Assembly (NCBI GenBank): GCA_902464015.1
Contig: CABQHM010000045.1
Coordinates: 1 to 25,573, forward strand
DNA: 25,573 nt
DNA from: an uncultured Coriobacteriales bacterium
Lineage (GTDB): Bacteria; Actinomycetota; Coriobacteriia; Coriobacteriales; UMGS124
Direction: 5' to 3'
How positions within the stretch are numbered: position 1 is the stretch's first letter; the number at the start of each line of letters is the position of its first letter. A program made the translations under genes and the position numbers. Below the pieces are notes generated by a model. The model saw nothing but the letters and a program-made list of their open reading frames with translations. It was not told the origin of the DNA and ran no database searches. Shown here in pieces: positions 5,554 through 13,664 of the stretch.

Positions 5554-7929
5554 ATGCAGGTTTACTATGCTCACACCGATGCGGGCGGATGCCTTGAGCA
5601 TGGGCAGCTTCTTGTTGACCACCTCGAGGCTGTTGCAGAAAAGGCCGCAGAGTTTGCTTCTCCTGTCGGCGCAAGTGACTGGGCCCGTGTGGCGGGGTTG
5701 TTGCATGACGCCGGCAAGGCAAGCGATGCATTCCAGCGACGCTTGGCGGGCGCGCCAATCAAAGTTGACCATGCCACGGCTGGTGCGCAACTTGCTAGCA
5801 GGGTGTATTCCGCTAATGGAGTTGGCAGACTGCTGGCATTTGCCATTGCGGGCCATCACGGTGGCATGCCGAACTGGGCAAAAACGGGACGCCGTACTCC
5901 ACTCAAAGACCGTCTCGAAGCAAGGGACATTGAGCCGTTCGAGGATACTTTCCGAACGATAGCCGACCTGCCGGCTGAGTCTTGCTTGTCTGTGCCATCA
6001 GCGCTGCCGCACTGTTTTACTCGTCGCCCAGAAGCATCCACTACAAATGATGCCAGACGTGAGATAGAATTTGGTATCTACTTTACTGAGCAGGTAATCT
6101 TTAGCTCTCTGGTTGATGCGGACTACCTTGATTCTGAGCACTTCATGCAGCCTGATTTGAGCGATGCCCGCAGTGATGTGCCGTTGAGCCTTGGCGAGCT
6201 GACATCCATACTCGACAACCATATGAGCATACTGGCCGAGCATGCCAAGGGCGATGCAACGAAGGCGGTTAATGCTGTCCGCGCCCAGGTGCTCTCCCAA
6301 TGCCTTGCAGCATCCGATAGTGAGCCGGGCATCTTCGCGCTGGAGGTTCCCACTGGCGGTGGAAAGACGCTGGCATCGCTTTCTTTTGCATTGCACCATG
6401 CGTTGCGAAATGGCCAGCAGCGCGTCATCATCGCTATTCCCTATACCTCCATTGTCGAGCAGACGGCGGCCACGTTGAAAGAGATCTTTGGTGCCCGCAA
6501 TGTGCTTGAGCACCATTCGAACTACGATTTTGGGCAAGGTTTGTGTGATACGGGAGAAGCCCAGGACGACGAGCGGTGGCTTCGTGAGCGCCTTTTGGTG
6601 CAGAATTGGGACGCGCCGATTATCGTCACGACGAACGTGCAGTTGTTTGAGTCCCTGTTCTCGAACAAGCCGTCTCGCTGTCGAAAGGTGCACAACATTG
6701 CAAACGCCGTCGTCATTCTCGACGAAGCCCAGACATTGCCGGACTCGTTGCTGGAACCGACGCTCGCCATGATTCAGGTGTTGGCTGATTATGGGGGGAC
6801 GACGACTGTTTTGAGTACGGCAACCCAGCCGAATCTCGATGGATACTGGCCGTTTTCTCGCAGTCCTGTTCCGATTGTTGACGACCAGGAGGGAAGGCTG
6901 TTTGAGCCGCTTGGCAGGCGCACTGCATACGATTACTCCCACATTGGCGACGCTGCCTGGTCTTTGGACGAATTGGTTGATTGCCTGGCAACACACGGCC
7001 AAGTTCTTTGCGTTGTGGGAACTCAAGACGGCGCCCGCACTGTTTACGAGGCGCTGAAGGAACGCCCTGGATGCGGGGGCGGTACCTTCCATCTCAGCGC
7101 CCGCATGATTCCCGAGCATCGCAGCCTCATTATCGCCGAGATTAAGCAGCGCCTGCGTGACGGATTGCCGTGCCGCGTTGTGTCGACTCAGCTCATCGAG
7201 GCGGGCGTTGACGTTGACTTTCCTGTTGTATTGCGTGAGATGGCTGGTATCGACTCGATTGTCCAGGCCGCGGGGCGCTGTAACCGTGGAGGCAAGCTTT
7301 CTTGTGGTCAGGTCATTGTGTTTGAGTGTCCTGACATTCGGCCATCTCGTGAGGCACGCGATAGTGCAGGTACAGAAACGAAACTTTCGACGCGCAACTG
7401 GTTGGCGGCAATGCGTCAACTGGGCCTTGAGACCATACGCGTGCAGAGCGATGCGGGGGAGGACCCATTCGGTCGCGCCGGCGTGCGGTATTTCTTCAAT
7501 CGGCGCTATGGCTCGCAAAGCGGCTATGGGTTCAATGGGCTAGATGCATGCGGCATCCTGCGCGACATTGCAGGTGGCGATGAGACCCCCGGCGCCGCCT
7601 CCGCAGGCAAGCTTTCGTTCGAGCAATATGCGAACGACTACCAGTTTATTGCTGATGACACCATTGCGGTGTTTGTGCCATGGGGCGAAGAAGGCATGGC
7701 CCTGCTGGAGCGGGTAGAGTCGGGTGAGGTTTCATCGGATTTGTGGCGTGTCCTCCAGAGGTTCAGTGTCTCGATTCCCCGTTGGGCGCTCCAACAATAC
7801 GAATCCTATTTCCGTCCGGTGGGTGCGTACTATGTGCTTGAGACCCGCCCGGGTTCTGTTTCGCTGTACTCAGAGGAGGTTGGTTTGCTTAAGGTGGGCG
7901 AGGGTGAGTTCGATCTTCTGATGGTGTAA
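5554..7929 (+). CDS. cas3: Cas3 helicase-nuclease, type I-C
   Basis: The interference nuclease-helicase recruited by Cascade to degrade target DNA. From the ATG at 5554 it has 791 residues. The HD nuclease domain carries HLEAVAEKA, LLHDAGKASDAFQ, and AIAGHHGGMPN. The SF2 helicase follows with Walker A PTGGGKT (266-272), DEAQ (390-393), the motif III segment STATQP, and STQLIEAGVDVDFP with QAAGRCNRGG (motif VI). The start at 5554 gives MQVYYAHTDAGG, the usual I-C Cas3 beginning, with a G-rich site upstream; an in-frame ATG at 5536 lacks a ribosome binding site. An open frame continues back to a GTG at 5443 but runs through the regulatory hairpin and spacer-like region. It is the first gene of the cas operon. 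All main catalytic motifs are intact. Confidence 0.96.
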   Translation: MQVYYAHTDAGGCLEHGQLLVDHLEAVAEKAAEFASPVGASDWARVAGLLHDAGKASDAFQRRLAGAPIKVDHATAGAQLASRVYSANGVGRLLAFAIAGHHGGMPNWAKTGRRTPLKDRLEARDIEPFEDTFRTIADLPAESCLSVPSALPHCFTRRPEASTTNDARREIEFGIYFTEQVIFSSLVDADYLDSEHFMQPDLSDARSDVPLSLGELTSILDNHMSILAEHAKGDATKAVNAVRAQVLSQCLAASDSEPGIFALEVPTGGGKTLASLSFALHHALRNGQQRVIIAIPYTSIVEQTAATLKEIFGARNVLEHHSNYDFGQGLCDTGEAQDDERWLRERLLVQNWDAPIIVTTNVQLFESLFSNKPSRCRKVHNIANAVVILDEAQTLPDSLLEPTLAMIQVLADYGGTTTVLSTATQPNLDGYWPFSRSPVPIVDDQEGRLFEPLGRRTAYDYSHIGDAAWSLDELVDCLATHGQVLCVVGTQDGARTVYEALKERPGCGGGTFHLSARMIPEHRSLIIAEIKQRLRDGLPCRVVSTQLIEAGVDVDFPVVLREMAGIDSIVQAAGRCNRGGKLSCGQVIVFECPDIRPSREARDSAGTETKLSTRNWLAAMRQLGLETIRVQSDAGEDPFGRAGVRYFFNRRYGSQSGYGFNGLDACGILRDIAGGDETPGAASAGKLSFEQYANDYQFIADDTIAVFVPWGEEGMALLERVESGEVSSDLWRVLQRFSVSIPRWALQQYESYFRPVGAYYVLETRPGSVSLYSEEVGLLKVGEGEFDLLMV

Positions 7930-7970
7930 GTTGTCTGCTCTGTGCGACACGGTTGCGAAAGGAGGTCAGA

Positions 7971-8648
7971 ATGGGATTTGGCATTTGCGTGCGTGTTAAG
8001 GGTCCGCGTGCGGTTTTTAGCCGCCCAGAGTTTCATACCGAGCGCGTGAGCTATGACGTGATGACGCCCTCGGCTGCACGCGGTATCATCGAAGCGGTTT
8101 ACTATAAGCCCGAGCTAAAATGGATTATCGATTCGATTGAAGTGCTCAATCGCATTGAGTTCGATTCAATACGACGCAATGAGGTGGGCTCAAAGGGAAA
8201 CTTCTCTGACTTCAAGAAGGCCTATACGGTAGGTGGAGAACCCCCTGCGATAGCCGCTTCTGATCCAAGCCAGAGACAACAACGTAACACGTTGTACCTT
8301 ACTGATGTGGACTATGTGGTAAAGGCTCACTTTGAGCTGACGGGCAAAGGGGAACCTGCAGTCGATACGCCCGAGAAACACTACAACATTGCGCTGAGGC
8401 GGTTGCGCAAGGGGCAATGCTTCAACCAGCCGTATTTAGGGTGTCGCGAGTTTCCCGCAGAGGTCTCACTTGTCGAGGATGCTGACGAGCTTCCCGCCTC
8501 CTATTATGCCGATGTCGAGGACAAAGACCTTGGTTTCATGCTGTACGACCTCGACTATGAGAACGACATGCGCCCCATGTTCTTTAGGGCGCGCATGGTA
8601 CATGGTGTCATCGATGTCGCGGCGACGCGAGACCGGGTGATGGCATGA
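7971..8648 (+). CDS. cas5c: Cas5c (Cas5d), crRNA-processing Cascade subunit
   Basis: In type I-C systems, which lack Cas6, Cas5c cuts the pre-crRNA at the 3' base of the repeat stem and stays on the 11-nt 5' handle. The 225-residue protein shows the family start (GFGICVRVKGPRAVFSRPEFHTERVSYDVMTPSAARGIIEAVYYKPELKW) and the segment KHYNIALRRLRKGQCFNQPYLGCREFPAEV. Y44/Y45 and K118/H120 lie near the Tyr/Lys/His active-site positions reported for Bacillus Cas5c, but I did not align them formally. The ATG at 7971 has AAAGGAGG (7958-7965) just upstream. The stop overlaps cas8c by 4 nt (ATGA). Confidence 0.95.
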   Translation: MGFGICVRVKGPRAVFSRPEFHTERVSYDVMTPSAARGIIEAVYYKPELKWIIDSIEVLNRIEFDSIRRNEVGSKGNFSDFKKAYTVGGEPPAIAASDPSQRQQRNTLYLTDVDYVVKAHFELTGKGEPAVDTPEKHYNIALRRLRKGQCFNQPYLGCREFPAEVSLVEDADELPASYYADVEDKDLGFMLYDLDYENDMRPMFFRARMVHGVIDVAATRDRVMA

Positions 8649-10477
8649 TTCTCGGCGATTTGTACGCATACTATGACATGAAGCCTAAGGCCAGCCCGAC
8701 TGACCGAGACGCTGGGTTTGAAGAGTTGTGCCCACGGTTCTGGACGGTAAAAAATGTTGGGTGGGAAATTACCATCACGGCTTCGGGCGACTACGTATCT
8801 TGCATTCCATTGGTAAAGCCCGGGGCGAAGAACCCCAAGAACGCCCCTATGCCGAAGCTGCTGCCCGATATTACGCGCACGTCGGGCGTGTGCGCTTTTG
8901 TGTATGCCGACAACGCACGATACATCTTTGGCGGTGAAGCCAAGCGCGATGCCGAAGCCCGCCGTGACTTCGTTGACAAAAACCGTGCTGTGCTTGAGGG
9001 CGTGGACGACGAAGCGGCGCGCGCTTTTCTGGCTTTTATCGAAAAAGGGCCATATGCCAACGGTTTGCCAACCGCCATGTGGGAGGAACTGGCGTCGAGC
9101 AAAGCGACTATCGCTTTCCACCTGCAGTCAGATCCTGCGTGGCAGCAAATTCAGAATAGGCCAGCGCTTGCGGTGGCATGGGAGCGTTATGCAAACGCTC
9201 AGAGTGCCCAGGGCGCCGAAGAGGGCATGTGTCTGGTAACTGGAGAGCAAGGTCCCATAGCGCGTCTCTTTCCTCAAGTCACTGGCGTCTCAGGCGCCAA
9301 TTCGTCCGGCGCGTCGCTTGTTTCATTCAACAAGGTTGCGTTCTGTTCGTACGGTCAGGACAAAGCGAACATCTCACAGGAAGCTGCATATAAAAGCGGT
9401 GAGGCCTTGCGCTATTTGCTCAAGTCCGAAAACCATCGTACGCGTGTGGGGCAGGATACCGTTGCCTTTTGGACAGAACGAGACAGCGCGTCCGAACTTG
9501 GGCTGCTTGCACTTGCCATGGGAATGGAAGACCAGATGGCGCAAGCGCGCAGGGTCGAAGATCAGGAGCTGCTTGACACGATTAGGCGCCAACTTGCCCG
9601 TGTCAAATCTGGTCTCTTGATACCTGATATCGATGAGGACGCGCGGTATCACATCTTGGGAATCGCTCCCTATCAGGCTCGTCTTGCTGTGCGATTCTAC
9701 GAAGAAGGAAGCCTGGGGGAGCTGCGCGAAAATCTAGCTGCATTCTTGAGAGATACCGAGATGGTGGGAGTCGCACCATGCTCCATGAAGTCCTATTTGG
9801 AGCAGGTGGCGCCACTGGGCAAGCGTGAGGATATACCCTCGCCGCTTGTCACTTCGTGTATGCGTGCGCTCATCAGGGGCACGCGATTCCCAGATGCCCT
9901 CTACGAACAGCTGCTTGTGCGGATGCGGGCTGATCATGCCGGACGCAACGTTTGGGACATGGGGCGTCGTGCGGCAATGATGCGCGCCTATCTGGTGCGC
10001 CGTGAGCGCTTGGGCATAAAAACGGGCCAAGACTATGAAAGGAGTCTGTTGATGGCGCTGAATGAGGAAAACACCCACATCGGTTATCTCTTGGGGCGGT
10101 TGTTCGCCGTCCTGGAGAAAGTGCAGGTCGAAGCTATAGGCAACGGCAAAAAGACGAACATTAACGCGACGATACGCGACCGCTACATCGGGTCGGCCGC
10201 AACGACTCCGGCGCGCGTCTTTCCGCAGCTGCTCAAACTTGCTCAACATCACATCAGTAAAAGTGAGTACGGAGTTGCGACTGATCGCGAAATCAGTGAG
10301 ATTATCGCGCTCATGCCGGATACGAATCCGTTCCCCGCGACGCTGACGTATGACCAGCAGGGTGAGTTTTACATAGGGTATTACCAGCAGAAGAAGGATC
10401 TATATACCAGCAAGAAGGCTGCTGGTCAGGATGTAATGCCCGAGGGTGCCGAGAACAACCAGGAAGAAGGGGAGTAG
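8645..10477 (+). CDS. cas8c: Cas8c (Csd1), large Cascade subunit
   Basis: The 610-residue large subunit recognises the PAM and starts target unwinding. Family features are the N-terminal LYAYYDMK, the CLVTGE segment at 196-201 followed by GASLVSFNKVAFCSYGQDKANISQEAAYKSGEALRYLL, and a helical C-terminal domain. The ATG lies within the end of cas5c (4-nt overlap). The last 141 codons also form a separate translation unit, cas11c. cas7c follows after only 5 nt. No defect is visible. Confidence 0.95.
   Translation: MILGDLYAYYDMKPKASPTDRDAGFEELCPRFWTVKNVGWEITITASGDYVSCIPLVKPGAKNPKNAPMPKLLPDITRTSGVCAFVYADNARYIFGGEAKRDAEARRDFVDKNRAVLEGVDDEAARAFLAFIEKGPYANGLPTAMWEELASSKATIAFHLQSDPAWQQIQNRPALAVAWERYANAQSAQGAEEGMCLVTGEQGPIARLFPQVTGVSGANSSGASLVSFNKVAFCSYGQDKANISQEAAYKSGEALRYLLKSENHRTRVGQDTVAFWTERDSASELGLLALAMGMEDQMAQARRVEDQELLDTIRRQLARVKSGLLIPDIDEDARYHILGIAPYQARLAVRFYEEGSLGELRENLAAFLRDTEMVGVAPCSMKSYLEQVAPLGKREDIPSPLVTSCMRALIRGTRFPDALYEQLLVRMRADHAGRNVWDMGRRAAMMRAYLVRRERLGIKTGQDYERSLLMALNEENTHIGYLLGRLFAVLEKVQVEAIGNGKKTNINATIRDRYIGSAATTPARVFPQLLKLAQHHISKSEYGVATDREISEIIALMPDTNPFPATLTYDQQGEFYIGYYQQKKDLYTSKKAAGQDVMPEGAENNQEEGE
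10052..10477 (+). CDS. cas11c: Cas11c small subunit, internal in-frame start within cas8c
   Basis: Type I-C Cascades contain Cas11c, translated from a start site inside cas8c. Here AAAGGAG (10038-10044) stands seven bases before an in-frame ATG at 10052. The product has 141 residues beginning MALNEENTHIGYLLGRLFAVLEKVQVEA, the expected C-terminal helical region. It would line the belly of Cascade and stabilise crRNA and non-target DNA. The site matches the experimentally known arrangement in other I-C systems; its use here is inferred. Confidence 0.8.
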   Translation: MALNEENTHIGYLLGRLFAVLEKVQVEAIGNGKKTNINATIRDRYIGSAATTPARVFPQLLKLAQHHISKSEYGVATDREISEIIALMPDTNPFPATLTYDQQGEFYIGYYQQKKDLYTSKKAAGQDVMPEGAENNQEEGE

Positions 10478-10482
10478 GAATT

Positions 10483-11373
10483 ATGTCTGAGCCCATTAAG
10501 AACCGCTATGACTTCGTGTTCTACTTTGATGTTGAGAACGGCAACCCCAACGGCGATCCCGATGCGGGCAACATGCCTCGCGTCGATCCGGAGATGGGCA
10601 TCGGCATCGTGTCGGATGTGTGCATCAAGCGCAAGATTCGCAACTACGTCGACCTCGTGCGAGATGGCGAGGTCGTAGGGGACCAGGGCTATCGCATTTA
10701 CGTGCAGGAGGGCGTGGTTCTCAACAAGAGAAATGAAGAGGCATATGTACGCAATGAGATGAAGCCATCCGACAAGCTTCCCAAAGATGAGGAGGCTCGT
10801 CGTAAGGTCACTCAATTTATGTGTGACAACTTTTATGACATCCGTACATTCGGTGCAGTCATGACTACGGGTGTCAACTGCGGTCAAGTGCGCGGTCCGG
10901 TGCAGCTGTGCTTCTCCCAGTCTGCGGAGCCGGTGCTTCCTCAAGAGATGAGCATCACTCGTATGGCAGTTACGAATGAAAAGGACATCGAAAAAGAGCG
11001 CACGATGGGGCGCAAGCAGTATGTCCCGTACGGTCTGTACCGACTCGAGGGCTTTGTGTCTGCTGCCCTTGCTGCTAAGTCAGGTTTCTCCCAGGCAGAC
11101 CTTGATTTGCTCTGCGAGGCGCTCATGAACATGTTTGAGTGCGACCGCAGTGCAGCTCGTGGGCTTATGACTTCGCGCAAGCTCGTTTTGTTCAAACATG
11201 ATTCGATACTGGGCAACGCACCTGCGCATCGTCTTTTCGACCTTGTCTCGGTGCATCGCGTGACTGAGGGCCCCGCTCGCTCGTATGAGGACTATGCCAT
11301 CGAGATTGACGAGGCGTCTCTGCCCGAGGGAGTGTCTGTCTCGGTTTTTGACGAGCTGACTCCGCGCGGTTAG
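10483..11373 (+). CDS. cas7c: Cas7c (Csd2), Cascade backbone subunit
   Basis: The 296-residue Cas7 family protein polymerises along the crRNA spacer and flips out every sixth base. Characteristic sequences are the N-terminal RYDFVFYFDVENGNPNGDPDAGNMPR, the TFGAVMTTGVNCGQVRGPVQLCFSQS segment, ITRMAVTN, and the VPYGLYRLEGFVSAALAAKSGF strand. AGAAGGGGAG upstream is a good ribosome binding site, and the gap to cas8c is 5 nt. Full length. Confidence 0.96.
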   Translation: MSEPIKNRYDFVFYFDVENGNPNGDPDAGNMPRVDPEMGIGIVSDVCIKRKIRNYVDLVRDGEVVGDQGYRIYVQEGVVLNKRNEEAYVRNEMKPSDKLPKDEEARRKVTQFMCDNFYDIRTFGAVMTTGVNCGQVRGPVQLCFSQSAEPVLPQEMSITRMAVTNEKDIEKERTMGRKQYVPYGLYRLEGFVSAALAAKSGFSQADLDLLCEALMNMFECDRSAARGLMTSRKLVLFKHDSILGNAPAHRLFDLVSVHRVTEGPARSYEDYAIEIDEASLPEGVSVSVFDELTPRG

Positions 11374-11382
11374 TAGCAACTG

Positions 11383-12114
11383 ATGAGCGGCAGTATGGTG
11401 GGCGCTGTAGATGCGGGCGAACTTCCGAGAGGAGGGACCTGCTATGGCGATGATGACCTGCTGCCGCTCTCTGGCATTCAGCACTTTTCCTATTGTGAGC
11501 GACAGTGGGCGCTGATTCACCTGGAGTGCAGGTGGGAGGAGAACCTCGACACGACACTGGGCGAGCAATTTCATGAGCGTGCGCATCTCGCGGGGTATTC
11601 AAGCGACAAAGGTGTTATTGCCGAACGCTCAATGCGAATCTTCAGTCGGCGTTTGGGATTTGCAGGGGAGTCGGATGTTGTTGAATTCTTCCCCTGTAAT
11701 GAGGAGACCGGTGTCTTGAGGGGCGATGGATACTATGGTCTGCGACCCGTTGAGTACAAAAAGGGACGGTTTAAAAGTGCCGATCATGATCGCTTGCAGC
11801 TGGTGGCTCAGGCACTGTGCCTCGAAGAGATGTACGAGGTTCCTGTGACATCAGGATCCCTCTTTTACGGAGAGACGCGGCGCAGAGAGCGGGTTGAAGT
11901 TACCGGCGAGCTTCGTGAGCGCGTTGAGGAAATGGCGCGGCGCATGCACGAGTTGCTTCGGGCGGGCGAAACGCCACGCGCAAAGAAGTCGGCACGCTGT
12001 GCTCGATGTTCCCTGAAAAATGAATGCGCTCCCGAGATATTTACGTCGAATGCTTCTGGCTACTGGAGAGACCTGGGAATCGATTGGACGTGCGTGGATA
12101 GGGGGACGATGTGA
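11383..12114 (+). CDS. cas4: Cas4 RecB-like exonuclease of CRISPR adaptation
   Basis: Cas4 trims prespacers and selects PAM-proper ends with Cas1-Cas2. The 243-residue protein has the first Fe-S cysteine in LPLSGIQHFSYCERQWALIHLE, the RecB motif VEYKKGRFKSADHDRLQLVAQALCLEEMYEV, and the C-terminal cysteine cluster CARCSLKNEC. The start is doubtful. The ATG at 11383 lacks a good ribosome binding site, and an in-frame ATG follows at 11395. The best Shine-Dalgarno in the area (GAGAGGAGGG, 11428-11437) precedes an ATG at 11444 that is out of frame and encodes only about 23 codons. The stop overlaps cas1 by 4 nt. Confidence 0.94.
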   Translation: MSGSMVGAVDAGELPRGGTCYGDDDLLPLSGIQHFSYCERQWALIHLECRWEENLDTTLGEQFHERAHLAGYSSDKGVIAERSMRIFSRRLGFAGESDVVEFFPCNEETGVLRGDGYYGLRPVEYKKGRFKSADHDRLQLVAQALCLEEMYEVPVTSGSLFYGETRRRERVEVTGELRERVEEMARRMHELLRAGETPRAKKSARCARCSLKNECAPEIFTSNASGYWRDLGIDWTCVDRGTM

Positions 12115-13136
12115 GGCACTTGCTCAACACGCTTTATGTGATGACACCGCAGTCTTATCTGCGTACTGACAATGGCAACGTTGTTGTCGAGCATGAGGGT
12201 AAGGTGCTCCTTCGGGTCCCCTTGCATCTGCTTGAAGGCATGGTGCTGTTTGGAAGCCTGGGCATGTCTCCTGCTTTGATGGGAGAGTGTGCCCAGCGAG
12301 GCATCGGCGTTTCTTTTCTTGGCATGAGCGGCAAATTTCTCGCGCGAGTCGTTGGGGAGCCGACGGGGAATGTCTTGTTGCGTCGGGCGCAGTATCGCAT
12401 GGCCGATGATGTGGAGCGGAGCCTTGCGGTAGCCAGGCGTTTTGTTGTGGCAAAGGTACGAAATCAGCGGACGGTGCTCCGGAGGTTTCAAAGTGACCAC
12501 GCTGATGCAGGTGATGGGCACGTGGCGTTGGCTATGGAGACGATTGATGTGCTGCTTGGACAAGTGCCTGCGGCAATGACGCGCGATGGGCTGATGGGGT
12601 TGGAGGGCAAGGCGGCGGATGCGTACTTCTCGGTATTTGATGAGCTGGTGGTGCAAGATACGGGCTTTGTGTTTGGCGGGCGTAGCCGTAGGCCGCCGCG
12701 CGATGAGCTGAATGCCCTGCTTTCATTGTTTTACTCGCTTCTTGCGCACGACATGGCGTCGGCCTGCAATACGGTTGGGCTTGACCCTTATGTTGGATTC
12801 TTCCATGTAGACCGACCGGGGAGGTTGAGCCTTGCGCTCGATGCCATGGAGGAATTGCGCGCTTACCTGGTAGACCGCTTCATTTTGAGCATCGTCAATA
12901 GGCGGCAGGTCTCGACTGATGCTTTTATCGGCAGTACAGAAACGGGGTTTGAGCTCAAGGACGAAGAACGCAAGCGCCTGATTGGGCTGTGGCAGAGCCG
13001 CAAGCAGGAAGAGGTGACTCACCCTTTCCTGCGCGAGAAGATACCCTTGGGGCTGCTGCCCTATGTCCAGGCGCAACTGCTGGCCCGATATGTGAGGGGG
13101 GAATTGGACGACTATCCCGCCTTTGTCTGGAGGTGA
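12111..13136 (+). CDS. cas1: Cas1 integrase
   Basis: The spacer-acquisition integrase, 341 residues, typical of type I-C. It starts at GTG 12111, overlapping the cas4 stop (GTGA), with a G-rich site (GGGGG) upstream. The N-terminal beta domain (NTLYVMTPQSYLRTDNGNVVV) is followed by the helical catalytic domain with E165 (MGLEGKAADAYF), H232 (GFFHVDRPGRLSLALDAMEELR) and the acidic residues D244 and E247/E248. All metal-binding positions appear intact. Confidence 0.96.
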   Translation: MRHLLNTLYVMTPQSYLRTDNGNVVVEHEGKVLLRVPLHLLEGMVLFGSLGMSPALMGECAQRGIGVSFLGMSGKFLARVVGEPTGNVLLRRAQYRMADDVERSLAVARRFVVAKVRNQRTVLRRFQSDHADAGDGHVALAMETIDVLLGQVPAAMTRDGLMGLEGKAADAYFSVFDELVVQDTGFVFGGRSRRPPRDELNALLSLFYSLLAHDMASACNTVGLDPYVGFFHVDRPGRLSLALDAMEELRAYLVDRFILSIVNRRQVSTDAFIGSTETGFELKDEERKRLIGLWQSRKQEEVTHPFLREKIPLGLLPYVQAQLLARYVRGELDDYPAFVWR

Positions 13137-13144
13137 TGGGTGGC

Positions 13145-13435
13145 ATGTACGTGCTCATTGTCTACGATGTATCGACGGCGAATGCCGCAGGGGAGCGACG
13201 GCTTGCCAAGGTCGCTCGCCTGTGCGTGAGGTATGGGCAGCGCGTTCAAAACTCGGTGTTTGAATGTTCTATCACGCCTGCCCAATACGCCGAAATCAAG
13301 CACGAGCTTGAGAAGATTTGCGACCAGTCACAGGATACGGTGAGGCTCTATAATCTTGGCAAGAACTGGGAAAACCGTGTGGAGCATATTGGCACACGTG
13401 TGCCGTACAACCCGGATGAACCCTTCATTATTTGA
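13145..13435 (+). CDS. cas2: Cas2 adaptation protein
   Basis: The 96-residue ferredoxin-fold dimer that bridges two Cas1 dimers. It opens MYVLIVYDVSTANAAGERRLAKVARLCVRYGQRVQNSVFEC, with the conserved Asp at residue 8. An in-frame ATG at 13136 (TGATG overlap with cas1) would add three residues; GGAGG at 13129-13133 is too close for that start and better spaced for 13145. It is the last gene of the operon before the array leader. Confidence 0.94.
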   Translation: MYVLIVYDVSTANAAGERRLAKVARLCVRYGQRVQNSVFECSITPAQYAEIKHELEKICDQSQDTVRLYNLGKNWENRVEHIGTRVPYNPDEPFII

Positions 13436-13664
13436 TGGGGGTTGGTGGGGTGAGTTAGCGTCTTGCGCACAGGTAGTTCCGCCTCGACGTGTATACAGTT
13501 TCTGTCCGAAAGTCCCGTGCGAACCTTAAGCTCTGCAGATTTCCCAGAGAGGTTCGCGCGGGATTTGCGCGTCGAATGGGTGTTATGAGGGTTGAGAAAT
13601 CAGCAGAAAGCGATTTGCGGTATAGTGTAATTGGTTCTATGCGGTGTGAGTGCATAGAACTGGA
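13436..13664 (+). promoter_or_regulatory. CRISPR leader
   Basis: The 229 bases between cas2 and the first repeat. It holds a long imperfect hairpin (13513-13526 with 13550-13563, 13 of 14 paired, plus inner CTCTG/CAGAG), a possible -10 (TATAGT, 13621-13626), and a perfect 9-bp inverted repeat GTTCTATGC (13634-13642) / GCATAGAAC (13652-13660) four bases before the first repeat. The last is well placed to be an integrase anchoring site. The orientation follows from trailer decay at the far end and from the repeat's TTGAAAC 3' end. Confidence 0.75.

Noticed and set aside
5998..7518. 506-residue minus-strand ORF within cas3
   Set aside because: Antisense to intact helicase motifs of cas3; no family resemblance.
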